From the NCBI RefSeq assembly GCF_902143515.1, contig NZ_CABFVD010000002.1, forward strand, positions 317,476-381,475: a stretch of 64,000 nucleotides of DNA, in the 5' to 3' direction. The translations under genes and the position numbers were made by a program. The stretch comes from Hathewaya massiliensis. Lineage in GTDB: Bacteria; Bacillota; Clostridia; Clostridiales; Clostridiaceae. The first letter of the stretch is position 1, and each line of letters starts with the position of its first letter. The notes beneath the pieces are model-generated. The model was not told the origin of the DNA. It ran no database searches and was given only the letters and a program-made list of their open reading frames with translations. Below are positions 15,817 to 26,261 of this stretch, piece after piece.

Positions 15817-16539
15817 ATGAAGCATAAAAAATCCATTTCAAAAGGTATAGAAATTATACCTTATAGAAATTTTTTAATTATAGCCTCAATTTTATATACC
15901 ATATTTTTATTGAGTTATGGTGATAAAAGTAGAACTTTTATGATATGGAATATATTCTTAGCTTGGATTCCTTTTGGGGTGTCTACTTGTATTTATAAAA
16001 TAAGCATTAAGGAAGAGAAAAAGAATTATGTGTTTCCTATTTTAGTCTTAGGAGTTGTTTGGTTATTTTTTTATCCCAATACTAATTATTTGTTTACTGA
16101 CTTAATGCATTTTTCAAGTCATAAATTTTATATACCTAATCCAAAGTATTCCCCATATAATGGTGAGCCTAAGATACTTTTTAATGACAATTTTAACATT
16201 TGGATAGATTTTTTTATTATGGTTTTAGGAGCATGGCTAGGATATATCTTAGGTTTTTTATCTTTATATTTAAACATGGAGATTATAAAAATTAAGCTTA
16301 GTAAATTTGCATCTTGGATTTTTGTAATAATTGTAAATATATTGAGTGGATTTGCTATTTATTTAGGAAGGTTTATAAGATTTAATAGCTGGGATATATT
16401 TAATCCTAAGATAGTACTAAAGATTTTAAATGAGAATATAAATGAAAAGAGCATGAAATTTACTTTATTGTTTGGAAGTCTAAGTATGATTTTGTATATT
16501 ATTTTATATTTCCTTACTAATATAAAGAGTAAAAATTAA
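15817..16539 (+). CDS. DUF1361 membrane protein
   Basis: A 240-residue protein with about six hydrophobic segments. It has the DUF1361 pattern: WLFFYPNTNYLFTDLMHF (PN.NYL.TDL.H) and a W/F-rich IDFFIMVLGAWLGYILGFLSL, ending with IYLGRFIRFNSWDI. The family is widespread in Firmicutes and Bacteroidetes with no assigned activity. Ribosome site AGGTGA precedes the ATG. It stands alone between mgtE and the L25 gene. Confidence 0.82.
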   Translation: MKHKKSISKGIEIIPYRNFLIIASILYTIFLLSYGDKSRTFMIWNIFLAWIPFGVSTCIYKISIKEEKKNYVFPILVLGVVWLFFYPNTNYLFTDLMHFSSHKFYIPNPKYSPYNGEPKILFNDNFNIWIDFFIMVLGAWLGYILGFLSLYLNMEIIKIKLSKFASWIFVIIVNILSGFAIYLGRFIRFNSWDIFNPKIVLKILNENINEKSMKFTLLFGSLSMILYIILYFLTNIKSKN

Positions 16540-16723
16540 AGTGACATATTCACCGTAAAGTCTTAATATAAGTTAAAAGTGTAAATAACTTATTAATAAA
16601 CTATTAAATAAGTAGGAATAGTAGGAAACTACCTTGAATGTGGAAACTATATATTATAAAATGAAATTAATGTAATTAGTCCCGTACTCAATACAGTTAT
16701 TATAAAAGAAAGGGGAGATTGTC

Positions 16724-17314
16724 TTGAGTAAATTATTTATAAAAGCCGCAGAGAGAAATGAAAAAGGAAAAAAAGCAAGAAAAGAAGGATTTGTTCCAGG
16801 CATAATGTATCTAGAAGAAAGCGGAGATTCTCTTCCAATAAAATTTGATAAAGTTAAGGTAGAAAATCTTTTAAGAAAAGCAACAGCAGCTTCAATTATA
16901 CAAGTTAAGTTAAAGGATGAAATAAAAAATTGTGTAGTTAAGGATGTTCAAAGGGACAGTATAAAACATGGAATTGTTCATTTAGATGTACAAGCTTTTG
17001 GAAAAAATGAAGATATTACTGTTAAGGTACCTATAAATTTTAATGGAGTGGATAACCTTATAAGTAGGAGATTATTACTAGAAACTTTTTTTGATGAAAT
17101 AGAGGTTACTGGTAAGGCAGATCACATTCCAGAGGTTATAAATTTAGATATAGGTAACAAGACTTTTGGTGATAAAATAATGCTAAAAGATATAGAGTTA
17201 TCAGATGATATAGATGTACTTCATGAAGAGGACGAAATCTTTGCTATTATTGTTTCAGGTGAAAGAGATAATAAGTCAAATGAAGGTTCTGAAGAAGAAA
17301 CAGTAGAAGCTTAG
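16724..17314 (+). CDS. rplY: 50S ribosomal protein L25 / general stress protein Ctc
   Basis: A 196-residue two-domain L25. The N-terminal 5S-rRNA-binding barrel (about 1-90) begins KAAERNEKGKKARKEGFVPGIMY, with KDVQRDSIKHGIVHLDVQAF. The C-terminal TL5/Ctc domain (about 95-180) is followed by an acidic tail. Length is normal for the long form, which binds 5S rRNA on the large subunit and is stress-induced in Bacillus. The TTG start at 16724 follows AGGGGAG by a good distance. There is a likely bidirectional terminator downstream, shared with the convergent gene. Confidence 0.93.
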   Translation: MSKLFIKAAERNEKGKKARKEGFVPGIMYLEESGDSLPIKFDKVKVENLLRKATAASIIQVKLKDEIKNCVVKDVQRDSIKHGIVHLDVQAFGKNEDITVKVPINFNGVDNLISRRLLLETFFDEIEVTGKADHIPEVINLDIGNKTFGDKIMLKDIELSDDIDVLHEEDEIFAIIVSGERDNKSNEGSEEETVEA

Positions 17315-17365
17315 AAATTCTTATTAAGGGACGTACCCACTCTTTACACACAACCTGAAGAAAAT
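17315..17365 (+). repeat. R1 repeat fragment
   Basis: AAATTCTTATTAAGGGACGT.CCC.CTCTTTAC matches the middle of the long R1 copies (for example 38880-38900, CAGGGACGTAACCGCTCTTTCC). Confidence 0.4.
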
Positions 17366-17411
17366 AGGATTAGTAGATCAAATTGATCAGATAAATTGCA
17401 TAATTTATATA

Positions 17412-17475
17412 AAAAATTAGGGGCTGTTACATAATGCATAAATTGCTTTGTAACAGCTCCTTTTCTAATTTTTAA
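17412..17475. terminator. Bidirectional terminator
   Basis: AAAAATTAG...GGGCTGTTACA pairs with TGTAACAGCTCC...CTAATTTTT. A-rich and T-rich flanks suit termination from both converging genes. Confidence 0.75.
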
Positions 17476-18385
17476 AATTAGATTTTAAAAATTCTTCGTA
17501 AGATAAGGCATTTTTTATATCCACATTTTCAACTTGGACACTGTCTCCATAATCTATAAGTTTATAATCTAAATTGATAAAAAATTTTTTCTCGTTAACT
17601 AATACTTCAGTGGTAGTCTTATACTCTTTAAGTAGCTTTTTATTTTTATCTATGTATAAGCTTACCTTCATTTTATCTATATATACATTACTAATTATAT
17701 TGTTAATAGATTGTTCAAGTTCCTTTTGGGTTTTATCTTTTAAAGTATCCCTATTATCAAGAGAAAGTTTTTTATCGTTTAAAGTTTCACTTTCATTTAT
17801 TATATTTTCCATAAACAAGTCTTTTACATCACCCATATTTATTTCTATAAATTTATCATATAAAATTTTTATTTCGTTACGGTTTAGTTCTAAATTTAAA
17901 ACCTTCATATCTTTATGATTTTCTAGTTTAATCTTCTTTTTTGAAGATAGGTCACAAATGTATTTTTCAAAGTTTTTAAAAGATTTGTAGGCAAGACTTT
18001 TATTAAAAGCTACCAAACGAAGATTTATACTCGATGTTGTATTAGGACAATAAATATAATTATCAAAGTTTTGAAGTTTTATAAAGTCCTTATCTTTTGT
18101 GGAATAAATAATGACTTCTTCATTCATATCCTTTATTTTAACTTTAGAATCTATAATACTGTTACTTTCATTTAAGTCATTAGTAACATTTAAAGATAAT
18201 TTTATTGGGTTATTATTCCGGGCATCTTTAATTGAAAATTTATAATCAGCCTTGTATTTGCTGAGCTTATTGTTGTTTATAAGAGAATTAGCTAATACTT
18301 TTGAATTAGATTTACCTAAAGTCAATCCTGCTAATATTCCAACAGAAACTACTCCTGTTATGAGGAATGTGAAAGCTTTTTTCAT
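17465..18385 (-). CDS. Secreted protein of unknown function
   Basis: A 306-residue protein with a signal peptide: MKKAFTFLITGVVSVGILAGLTLG, probable cleavage near 30. There is no lipobox Cys. The mature part is Lys/Asn/Ser-rich, with alternating beta-like strands (for example EVIIYSTKDKDFIKLQNFDNYIYCPNT) and a helical Glu/Lys stretch near 200-240. The overall pattern resembles LolA/LppX-like beta-sheet proteins, but I cannot name a family. GGAGG lies eight bases before the ATG. It is convergent with rplY and shares the terminator. Confidence 0.7.
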   Translation of the reverse strand: MKKAFTFLITGVVSVGILAGLTLGKSNSKVLANSLINNNKLSKYKADYKFSIKDARNNNPIKLSLNVTNDLNESNSIIDSKVKIKDMNEEVIIYSTKDKDFIKLQNFDNYIYCPNTTSSINLRLVAFNKSLAYKSFKNFEKYICDLSSKKKIKLENHKDMKVLNLELNRNEIKILYDKFIEINMGDVKDLFMENIINESETLNDKKLSLDNRDTLKDKTQKELEQSINNIISNVYIDKMKVSLYIDKNKKLLKEYKTTTEVLVNEKKFFINLDYKLIDYGDSVQVENVDIKNALSYEEFLKSNFKN

Positions 18386-18849
18386 GAGAATATCCTCCTA
18401 AGTATAATAATACTTATAATAGACTAATATATGTTTGTATTATATAATTATATATTTTATAGAGTTTAGTATAAAAGTATGGTGTATTACTATTTTAATA
18501 TAACCTTACGACAAATCATAAGGTAGGCCTGTAAAATACTAAATGAATCTAGACAGTTTTAATATAACATTATAATATGGTATAAGCAATACAAATACAG
18601 TGTTTAAAGTAGTATAAAACTTAAGTTAATTTAGTATTATAGATAATAAGATAAATATTTGATATAATAAATATGTTAATTTTTAAATATATATAATTTT
18701 TACTGTAAAGAATACGATAAATATTAAATACAATAATAAAATATGTAATTTGTGATTATGGAAGATATTAGATAAAATATTATTTAATAAAAAATTACAA
18801 ACTTTGATTAGTGACCAATACAATAGTAGATCAGAAAGAAGGGTGAAGT
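18386..18849. other. Gene-free AT-rich stretch
   Basis: This holds the promoters of two divergent genes. Apart from a small CCTTA/TAAGG hairpin near 18503-18522 I see no RNA structure, repeat copy or small gene. Confidence 0.5.
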
Positions 18850-20508
18850 ATGGAGAACGTGACTAGTTCATCTAATTTTATTAAGAACATAGTAAAAGAA
18901 GATTTAGCATCAGGAAAACATAAGGATATATTAACAAGGTTTCCTCCAGAACCAAATGGATATTTACATATAGGTCATGCGAAATCTATTGTTTTAAATT
19001 TTGAACTTGCAAAAGAATTTAATGGTAAGACAAATTTAAGATTTGATGATACAAATCCAATTAAAGAGGATACAGAATATGTAGAGGCTATAAAAGAGGA
19101 TGTAAAATGGCTTGGTTATCAATGGAATGAATTACATTTTGCCTCTAACTATTTTGATACAATGTATGAAAAGGCAATTATTTTAATTAAAAAGGGAAAG
19201 GCATATGTATGTGACCTTACACCAGAAGAAATAAAAGAATATAGAGGTACTTTAACCCAGCCTGGAAAAGAGAGTCCTTATAGAAATAGAAGTATAGAAG
19301 AAAATCTAGATTTATTTGAAAGAATGGCTAAAGGTGAATTTGAAGATGGCTCAAAGGTATTAAGAGCTAAAATAGATATGTCCTCTCCAAATATAAATAT
19401 GAGAGATCCTATAATATATAGAATAGCACATGCTGAGCATCACAATACAGGAAATAAGTGGTGTATATATCCAATGTATGATTATGCACATCCACTAGAA
19501 GATGCTATAGAAGGAATAACTCATTCTATATGTTCCCTTGAATTTGAAGATCATAGACCACTTTATGATTGGGTAGTTAGAGAATGTGAAATGGAAAAAG
19601 TGCCACAACAAATAGAATTTGCAAGATTGAATATGACAAATACCGTAATGAGTAAGAGAAAACTAAAATTATTAGTAGATAACAATATAGTAGATGGTTG
19701 GGATGATCCACGTATGCCTACTATATCAGGATTAAGAAGGAAAGGCTATACTCCTGAATCCATTAAAAATTTCTGCAGAGAAATAGGGGTTGCTAAAAAT
19801 AATAGTATAGTTGATTCTCAAATGCTTGAGCACTTCATAAGAGAAGATTTAAACTCAAAAGCGCCAAGAACTATGGCTGTTTTAAAACCTTTAAAGGTAG
19901 TTATAACAAACTATCCTGAGGATGAAGTGGAAATGTTAGAACTTGAAAATAATCCAGATGATGAGTCTATGGGCAAAAGACTAGTTCCATTTTCAAGAGA
20001 AATATTTATAGAGGAAGAGGACTTTATGGAAGAACCTCCTAAAAAGTACTTTAGATTATTTAAAGGTAACGAAGTAAGACTAAAAGGTGCATACTTTATA
20101 AAATGTAATGATTTTATAAAAGATGAAAATGGAAAAGTTATAGAAATTCATTGTACCTATGATCCAGAGACAAAAAGTGGAACCGGATTTACAGGAAGAA
20201 AAGTTAAGGGAACAATTCATTGGGTAAATGCAAAAGATGCAGTTCCAGCAGAATTTAGATTATATGAGCCATTAATTTTAGATGAAGAAAAAGAGGGGGA
20301 TAATTTCCTAGAAGCTATAAATCCAAACTCCCTACAAATATTAAATGGATATATTGAAGAGAATATGAAAGATGTTAAGCCGGGAGACAAATTCCAATTC
20401 TTTAGACATGGATACTTTAATGTAGATCCTAAAAATTCTAAAGAAGATAAAGTTGTGTTTAACAGAATAGTTTCTCTAAAGAGTTCATTTAAAATAGATA
20501 ATAAATAA
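18850..20508 (+). CDS. glnS: Glutamine--tRNA ligase
   Basis: A 552-residue class I synthetase that attaches Gln to tRNA-Gln. The HIGH motif is [15 protein letters not shown] (about 31-45); KMSKS is the variant VMSKRKL (about 277-283). Catalytic-core segments LRFDDTNP and [11 protein letters not shown] and C-terminal beta-barrels are present, with full length for the family (about 550). Many Firmicutes make Gln-tRNA only by GatCAB amidation, so an encoded GlnRS is a patchy, probably horizontally gained trait. AAGGGTGA lies before the ATG. A perfect hairpin terminator follows. Confidence 0.97.
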   Translation: MENVTSSSNFIKNIVKEDLASGKHKDILTRFPPEPNGYLHIGHAKSIVLNFELAKEFNGKTNLRFDDTNPIKEDTEYVEAIKEDVKWLGYQWNELHFASNYFDTMYEKAIILIKKGKAYVCDLTPEEIKEYRGTLTQPGKESPYRNRSIEENLDLFERMAKGEFEDGSKVLRAKIDMSSPNINMRDPIIYRIAHAEHHNTGNKWCIYPMYDYAHPLEDAIEGITHSICSLEFEDHRPLYDWVVRECEMEKVPQQIEFARLNMTNTVMSKRKLKLLVDNNIVDGWDDPRMPTISGLRRKGYTPESIKNFCREIGVAKNNSIVDSQMLEHFIREDLNSKAPRTMAVLKPLKVVITNYPEDEVEMLELENNPDDESMGKRLVPFSREIFIEEEDFMEEPPKKYFRLFKGNEVRLKGAYFIKCNDFIKDENGKVIEIHCTYDPETKSGTGFTGRKVKGTIHWVNAKDAVPAEFRLYEPLILDEEKEGDNFLEAINPNSLQILNGYIEENMKDVKPGDKFQFFRHGYFNVDPKNSKEDKVVFNRIVSLKSSFKIDNK

Positions 20509-20532
20509 TTAGTGATTACTATAAAATTAGGA

Positions 20533-20570
20533 TTTAAAGTAGTACTTATTTAGTACTACTTTAAATCATT
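20533..20570 (+). terminator. Rho-independent terminator after glnS
   Basis: TTTAAAGTAGTACT and AGTACTACTTTAAA flank a short loop, a 14-bp stem, then a T-rich tract. Confidence 0.8.
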
Positions 20571-20832
20571 TTATTAGATAATCGTAGTTACTAATTTGTA
20601 AACCTTTATATGTATATAAGAGTTATAATATATATATACAAAAGAAATAAGTAAGGAAGAGATATTCCATATTTTAAGTTGTGGTAACTATAATATATGT
20701 ATATGAAATATCATAAATGTAAATTTATTAAAAATACTGTATTTAGTTATTGAAAAACATATATTTTTTAAGTAATATTAATAAGGAAAGTTAACTTAAA
20801 AGTTAAGAACTACTGGAATAGGAGATGAAAGC

Positions 20833-21855
20833 ATGGCAAGGCAAACAAGAAGGCAGCAGATGATTCAAAAGAAAAGAAAAAAAAGGAAGGCATTAATAGT
20901 TGTAACTTCACTTATTGCTGTATTACTAGTATCTGCAGTGGTAGCCTTTGGGTACATATGGAACAAACTGAATTCTGTAAAGAAACAAGAAATAAACAAT
21001 GTAGAAATTACAGAAGAAGGCAAAAAAATAAAGGAAAAGCATAAAGATAAAAACATTACTAATATAGCTTTATTTGGACTTGATAGTAGAGAAGTAGATG
21101 GAAAAGATGATCCAAGATCTGACTCTATAATGGTTGTAACTATAGATAAAGAGAGAAATAAAATAAAGATATCCTCAATTATAAGAGATACTTATGTAGA
21201 TATAAAAGGAAGAGGCATGGATAAGATAAATCATGCATATCACTTTGGAGGGCCAGAGCTTGCAGTAGGAACTATAAATAAAAACTTTGGACTAGCTATT
21301 GAGGACTTTGCATCTATAAATTTTTATGGACTAAGAAAAGTAATTGATACTATTGGTGGTATAGAAACAAATATTACTAGTGAAGAATTAAAATACATAA
21401 ACGGATACATAAGAGATATAGCCAAAATAGAAAAAATAGAACCAACTCCAGTGACTAAAACAGGAAAACAAACTTTAAATGGATTACAAGCAGTAGCATA
21501 TTGTAGAATAAGATATACATCAGGTGGAGACGAAAGAAGAGCTGAGAGACAAAGATATGTACTTTCTCAAATGCTCAAAAAAGCTCAAAAGATTAGTCCT
21601 ACAAAATATGCAGGATTAATAACAGAGATGCTTCCAAATGTGAAAACATCCTTAAGTTCTTCTGAAATATTAAGTTTAGGTATGGATGTTATGAAATTAG
21701 ATATAGGAAATTTAGAACAGCAACAATTCCCATTAAAAGGTAAATGCGAAGGAAAAAAGATTAATAATATTTATTATAATATATGTGATTTAGATGAGGC
21801 TAAAAATGATATCCAAAAGTATATTTATGAAGATATAAAACCAAAGTCTAACTAA
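20833..21855 (+). CDS. LytR-CpsA-Psr (LCP) family cell-wall ligase
   Basis: A 340-residue type II membrane protein. A very basic N-terminus (RRQQMIQKKRKKRKA) precedes one helix at about 21-45. The LCP domain follows with LFGLDSREVDGKDDPRSDSI, RDTYVDIKGRGMDKINHAY and RIRYTSGGDERRAERQR. Its Asp and Arg residues bind polyprenyl-pyrophosphate and Mg2+. LCP enzymes attach teichoic acids or other glycopolymers to peptidoglycan on the outer face of the membrane. GGAGATG precedes the start. Monocistronic. Confidence 0.92.
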   Translation: MARQTRRQQMIQKKRKKRKALIVVTSLIAVLLVSAVVAFGYIWNKLNSVKKQEINNVEITEEGKKIKEKHKDKNITNIALFGLDSREVDGKDDPRSDSIMVVTIDKERNKIKISSIIRDTYVDIKGRGMDKINHAYHFGGPELAVGTINKNFGLAIEDFASINFYGLRKVIDTIGGIETNITSEELKYINGYIRDIAKIEKIEPTPVTKTGKQTLNGLQAVAYCRIRYTSGGDERRAERQRYVLSQMLKKAQKISPTKYAGLITEMLPNVKTSLSSSEILSLGMDVMKLDIGNLEQQQFPLKGKCEGKKINNIYYNICDLDEAKNDIQKYIYEDIKPKSN

Positions 21856-21880
21856 ATTTAAAAACTAAATATAAAATATT

Positions 21881-21995
21881 ACTTCAGGGTGGTGTGAAAT
21901 TCCCAACCGGCGGTATAGCCCGCGAGCCAAATTATTTGGCAGATTCGGTGAAACTCCGAGGCCGACAGTAAAGTCTGGATGGAAGAAGGAAATAG
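21881..21995 (+). ncRNA. FMN riboswitch (RFN element)
   Basis: The conserved order is present: TTCAGGGTGGTGTGAAATTC, CCAACCGGCGGT, AGCCCGCGAGCC, GGTGAAACTCCGAGGCCGACAG and GTCTGGATGGAAGAAG. FMN binding ends transcription at the hairpin 22125-22167, shutting off the riboflavin operon that follows. Confidence 0.97.
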
Positions 21996-22124
21996 AATTA
22001 TGTTTATAATCTTATTTAATAAACAGAAAATTAACTTATGCAAATTTTTATTGTAAATTTACAATAATTAATTTAAATGAGTTTTGTTGCGAAGTTTATG
22101 ATTAGGTGAACATAAGATTTTAAT

Positions 22125-22167
22125 ATGCTAAAAAGCCCTGAATTTGATTCAGGGCTTTTTTAGCATT
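22125..22167 (+). terminator. FMN riboswitch terminator
   Basis: TGCTAAAAAGCCCTGAA pairs with TTCAGGGCTTTTTTAGCA and includes the T-run, upstream of ribD. Confidence 0.9.
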
Positions 22168-22260
22168 TAAATAAAAGTCTGTGATAGAGAGAAATGTCAA
22201 CAAAATCTTTGATAAAGGCAAATAAAAATAAGTAGATTTATTGGAATGGGGAGTGAAGCT

Positions 22261-23379
22261 TTGAAGGGAGAAAGCAATAAAAAAAGTAAGGATGAATTTT
22301 ATATGGAAAGGGTCATAGCTTTAGCGAATAAAGGAAGGGGATGTACAAATCCTAATCCTTTAGTTGGGGCTATCATAGTGAAAAATAATAAAATTTTAGG
22401 AAAAGGCTACCATAAGTATTATGGAAGTTATCATGCTGAAATAGAAGCTTTTAAAGATGCAGAACTTAAAGGAGAGGATGTAGAGGGAGCTACTTTGTAT
22501 GTTAATTTAGAGCCATGTTCTCATTATGGTAAAACCCCTCCTTGTGCAAAGGCTATTATAGAGAAAAAAATAAAAAAAGTGGTTGTAGGTATAAAAGATC
22601 CTAACCCTATAGTTAGTGGAAGAGGAATAAGGTTTCTAGAGGAAAATGGAATAGAAGTAAAGGTGGGAGTTTTAGGAGATAGGTGTACTGAACTAAATAA
22701 AATATTTGTAAAACATATAACTACAGGACTTCCTTATGTGATTTTAAAATGGGCTATGACCTTAGATGGCAAAATAGCAACAAGTAATGGGGATTCAAAG
22801 TGGATAACAGGGGAAGACAGTAGAACTTATGTGCATAAATTAAGGAGTTCAGTTTCAGGCATAATGGTAGGAGTAAATACGGTTATAAAAGATGATCCAT
22901 CATTAAATGTAAGACTTTGTAGTGGAAAGAGCCCAATTCCTATAATTCTAGATACACATTGTAGAATTCCGCTACATAGTAAGGTTTTAAATGGTGAGGT
23001 AAAACCCATAATTTATACCTCTGAAAAGGCTGAAAGTGATAAGGTAAGCGTTTTACAAGCTATGGGAGTCGATGTAATTGTAGGACCTATTAAAAATGGC
23101 AAAATGGATACAGAATTTTTAATGAAAAGTCTAGGAAGTATGAATATAAATAGCATATTGATTGAAGGGGGTGGTGAGGTTGCATATTCCTTCCTAGAAG
23201 GTAAGTTAGTAGATGAAGTTCTTGCATTTATTTCACCTAAAATAATAGGTGGGATTAATAGTAAAACACCAGTAGGAGGAGGTGGGATAGAGTTTATAAA
23301 GGACTGCATAAACTTAGAAAGTTTAAAGATAAGAAAGTTTGAAAAAGATATTCTTATTAGAGGAAAAATTCAAAAGTAG
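22261..23379 (+). CDS. ribD: Bifunctional diaminohydroxyphosphoribosylaminopyrimidine deaminase / reductase
   Basis: About 372 residues carrying out the second and third steps of riboflavin synthesis. The deaminase domain (about 1-145) has the zinc signature HAEIEAF and PCSHYGKTPPC. The reductase domain (about 147-365) has LKWAMTLDGKIATSNGDSKWITG and ILIEGGGEVAYSFLEGKLVDE. TTG at 22261 follows GGGGAGTG at a good spacing; the in-frame ATG at 22246 overlaps that site. First gene of ribD-ribE-ribBA-ribH, controlled by the upstream FMN riboswitch. Confidence 0.96.
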   Translation: MKGESNKKSKDEFYMERVIALANKGRGCTNPNPLVGAIIVKNNKILGKGYHKYYGSYHAEIEAFKDAELKGEDVEGATLYVNLEPCSHYGKTPPCAKAIIEKKIKKVVVGIKDPNPIVSGRGIRFLEENGIEVKVGVLGDRCTELNKIFVKHITTGLPYVILKWAMTLDGKIATSNGDSKWITGEDSRTYVHKLRSSVSGIMVGVNTVIKDDPSLNVRLCSGKSPIPIILDTHCRIPLHSKVLNGEVKPIIYTSEKAESDKVSVLQAMGVDVIVGPIKNGKMDTEFLMKSLGSMNINSILIEGGGEVAYSFLEGKLVDEVLAFISPKIIGGINSKTPVGGGGIEFIKDCINLESLKIRKFEKDILIRGKIQK

Positions 23380-23505
23380 GAGACTTAAGACAAATCTAAA
23401 AAATATATCTTAATATATATTTAAAAATTTAGTTTTAAATAGGGGTTTTAAATATATATCAAGATAAATAAAAACAAATAAAAATAAATAAAAGAAGGGG
23501 AGAAT

Positions 23506-24153
23506 ATGTTTACAGGAATAGTAGAAGAGGTGGGAGAAGTTTGTGCAATTAATAAGGGGGGAAAGAGTTGTTCCTTAAAGATAAAAGCTAAAAAGATTTT
23601 AGAAGATATGGAAATAGGACATAGTATTTGCACTAATGGGGTGTGCCTTACGGTAACTTCTTTTCATAGGGGACAGTTTACCTTAGACGTAACTCCAGAG
23701 ACAATGGAGAGGACAAATTTAAAGGAACTTTCCATAGGAGACTTAGTAAATCTTGAGAGGGCTTTGAGTTTAAATTCTAGGTTAGGTGGACATATAGTTT
23801 TAGGACATGTTGATGGTATTGGAATTATAGAAAGTATGAGAAAGGAAGAAAACGGATTATTTATAAAAATTAAAGTTCCGTCTAATATTTTAAAATATGT
23901 AGTGGAAAAAGGTTCAATTACTATAGATGGCATAAGTCTAACTGTAGTAAGTCTAGATAATAAATCCTTTACTGTATGTATAATACCTCATACAAAAGAA
24001 GAGACAACTTTAATTCATAAGAAAACTGGAGATAGTATCAATTTAGAATCAGATATTATGGCTAAATATATTGAGAAAATTTTATTAAAGGAACCTAAGG
24101 AAGAAGAGTCAGAAGTTAATTTAGATTTTTTAAGTAAGTATGGCTTTATATGA
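23506..24153 (+). CDS. ribE: Riboflavin synthase, alpha chain
   Basis: A 215-residue two-barrel enzyme that dismutates two 6,7-dimethyl-8-ribityllumazine molecules to riboflavin. The N-terminal MFTGIVEEVGEV is invariant. Internal duplication is visible: GHSICTNGVCLTVTSF in barrel 1 against GSITIDGISLTVVSL in barrel 2, with HIVLGHVDGIG between. A gap of 126 bases follows ribD, without a terminator. GGGGAG precedes the ATG. Confidence 0.97.
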   Translation: MFTGIVEEVGEVCAINKGGKSCSLKIKAKKILEDMEIGHSICTNGVCLTVTSFHRGQFTLDVTPETMERTNLKELSIGDLVNLERALSLNSRLGGHIVLGHVDGIGIIESMRKEENGLFIKIKVPSNILKYVVEKGSITIDGISLTVVSLDNKSFTVCIIPHTKEETTLIHKKTGDSINLESDIMAKYIEKILLKEPKEEESEVNLDFLSKYGFI

Positions 24154-24323
24154 TGACTATTGTATATAGTACTCCTATCTTTTAGTGGTGGGATAAAATA
24201 GTGGTCACGTAACTAAATATTAATTTAAGCATTGGATATTGAACCTAGAAATAATTTAAAACAACTTAAAAGGGGGTGTACTTTAGCTATAAGTTTATAG
24301 AACTTTTAGCTAAAGATTTAAAT

Positions 24324-25526
24324 ATGTTTAATACTATTGAAGAGGCGATACAAGATATTAAAGAGGGAAAAATGGTTGTTATAATAGATGATGAAAATAG
24401 AGAAAATGAGGGAGATATAGTTGTAGCAGCTGAAAAACTGACTTCAGAACATATTAATTTTATGGTGAAAAATGCAAGAGGGTTAGTTTGTATGCCTATG
24501 AGCCAATATTATATAGAAAAACTAAAATTAGAACCTATGGTATATAAAAATACGGATAATCATGAAACAGCTTTTACAGTATCTATAGATTATAGAGAAA
24601 CTACTACAGGAATTTCAGCTTTTGAAAGGGCTCTAACAGTACAAAAAGTTTTACAAAACAATATAACACCAGAGGATTTTAGAAGACCAGGACATATGTT
24701 TCCACTTAAAGCTAGAGAGGGTGGCGTGCTAGTTAGACAAGGACACACAGAGGCAGCGGTAGATCTTGCAAGAATGGCAGGATTGAAAGAAGCAGGGGTT
24801 ATATGTGAAATTATGAATGAAGATGGAACCATGGCAAGAACTCCAGAGTTAAAAAAGTTTGTAAAAGAACATGGTTTAAAAATAATTACCATAGAAGATT
24901 TAATAAAATATAGAATAAAAAATGAAAAAATTATAGAAGCAGCTTCACAGGCAGAACTTCCTACAAAATATGGTGATTTTAAAATTGTAGCTTATGTAAA
25001 TAAAATTAATGGAGAACATCATATAGCTTTAGTTAAAGGTGAGGTTAAGGGAGAAGAGCCTATATTGGTTAGAGTTCATTCTGAATGTTTAACAGGAGAT
25101 GTATTTGGTTCTTTAAGATGTGACTGCGGAGAGCAACTATCAAAAGCTATGGAAGCAATAGAGAGGGAAGGAAGAGGGATTATTTTATATATGAGACAAG
25201 AAGGGAGAGGCATAGGGCTTGTAAACAAAGTAAAAGCTTATAAACTTCAAGACAAGGGTATGGATACCGTAGAGGCAAACTTAGCCTTAGGATTTCCAGA
25301 AGATTTAAGAGATTATGGCATAAGTGCACAAATTTTAAAAGACCTTGGGGTTAAAAATATAAAACTTATGACTAATAATCCTAAAAAAATAAGTGGCATA
25401 GAAGAGTATGGAGTTAAGGCGGTAGAAAGAGTTCCAATTGAGATGAATCAAAATGAAAAAAATATTTATTATTTAAAAACTAAAAAAGAAAAAATGGGTC
25501 ATTTATTACATTTAGAAGCAAAATAA
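24324..25526 (+). CDS. ribBA: Bifunctional DHBP synthase / GTP cyclohydrolase II
   Basis: About 400 residues. The N-terminal 3,4-dihydroxy-2-butanone-4-phosphate synthase has [37 protein letters not shown] and [14 protein letters not shown]. The C-terminal GTP cyclohydrolase II (from about 205) has [21 protein letters not shown] (zinc Cys) and [13 protein letters not shown]. Together they make both riboflavin precursors. ATG at 24324 ([12 protein letters not shown]) fits family N-termini but lacks a clear ribosome site. The frame is open back to a GTG at 24276 that overlaps AGGGGGTG, so the true start could lie in between. Confidence 0.95.
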   Translation: MFNTIEEAIQDIKEGKMVVIIDDENRENEGDIVVAAEKLTSEHINFMVKNARGLVCMPMSQYYIEKLKLEPMVYKNTDNHETAFTVSIDYRETTTGISAFERALTVQKVLQNNITPEDFRRPGHMFPLKAREGGVLVRQGHTEAAVDLARMAGLKEAGVICEIMNEDGTMARTPELKKFVKEHGLKIITIEDLIKYRIKNEKIIEAASQAELPTKYGDFKIVAYVNKINGEHHIALVKGEVKGEEPILVRVHSECLTGDVFGSLRCDCGEQLSKAMEAIEREGRGIILYMRQEGRGIGLVNKVKAYKLQDKGMDTVEANLALGFPEDLRDYGISAQILKDLGVKNIKLMTNNPKKISGIEEYGVKAVERVPIEMNQNEKNIYYLKTKKEKMGHLLHLEAK

Positions 25527-25580
25527 ATAGGTTTTTTGTTTTAGTATAGATTTAAAATCTTAAAAAATGGGGGTATTAAT

Positions 25581-26045
25581 ATGATATATGAAGGAAAATT
25601 AACTGGACAAGGCTTGAGGTTTGCTATAGTAATTAGCAGATTTAATGAGTTTATAGGAGGAAAATTATTATCTGGATCTTTAGATGCTTTAAGTAGACAT
25701 GGAGTTGAGCAAGAAAACATAGATATTGCATGGGTGCCAGGGGCTTTTGAAATTCCACTTATAGCTAAAAAGCTTGCAAAGAGTAAAAAGTATGATGGGG
25801 TTATATGCCTAGGAGCAGTAATTAGAGGTGCAACAACACATTTTGAATATGTAAGTTCAGAGGTATCAAAAGGAATTTCTAAAGTTAGCTTAGATGAAGA
25901 AGTTCCAGTAATATTTGGAGTATTAACTACAGAAAATATTGAACAAGCTATAGAAAGAGCTGGAACTAAGGCAGGAAACAAAGGATACGAAGCTGCTGTA
26001 ACAGCTATTGAGATGGCAAATTTAATAAAAGATAACAATCTATAA
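25581..26045 (+). CDS. ribH: 6,7-dimethyl-8-ribityllumazine synthase
   Basis: A 154-residue subunit of the icosahedral or pentameric enzyme that condenses the two precursors from RibA/RibD and RibB. Marks: [57 protein letters not shown] (catalytic His in TTHFEYV) and [23 protein letters not shown]. Normal family length. It follows ribBA after 54 bases with a GGGGG ribosome site and ends the riboflavin operon. Confidence 0.97.
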   Translation: MIYEGKLTGQGLRFAIVISRFNEFIGGKLLSGSLDALSRHGVEQENIDIAWVPGAFEIPLIAKKLAKSKKYDGVICLGAVIRGATTHFEYVSSEVSKGISKVSLDEEVPVIFGVLTTENIEQAIERAGTKAGNKGYEAAVTAIEMANLIKDNNL

Positions 26046-26096
26046 TAAGATTTTATTTAAGATAAATGGAAACAATATTATCAGAGGGGTGATAAT

Positions 26097-26258
26097 ATGA
26101 AGAACTCAAATGAAAAATTCAGTAATATGAAGAAGGTAGGGAATTTTACAAAAAATGCAGTAGAATCCTTTGAAAATAATATTATTAACCAAACTAATTA
26201 TCTAGAAAAAGTAAAAAAAGAAGAGGAAAAGTCTAAAGATAATAATATATATTCTTAA
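26097..26258 (+). CDS. Small charged protein, 53 residues, unknown
   Basis: The reading frame starts MKNSNEKFSNMKKVGNF and ends in a Lys/Glu-rich helix (LEKVKKEEEKSKDNN). AGAGGGGTGA lies at the right distance before the ATG, and the frame stops just where a dispersed repeat begins. No membrane segment or Cys. I recognise no family. It may be co-transcribed with ribH (51 bases upstream). Confidence 0.55.
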   Translation: MKNSNEKFSNMKKVGNFTKNAVESFENNIINQTNYLEKVKKEEEKSKDNNIYS

Positions 26259-26261
26259 TAT

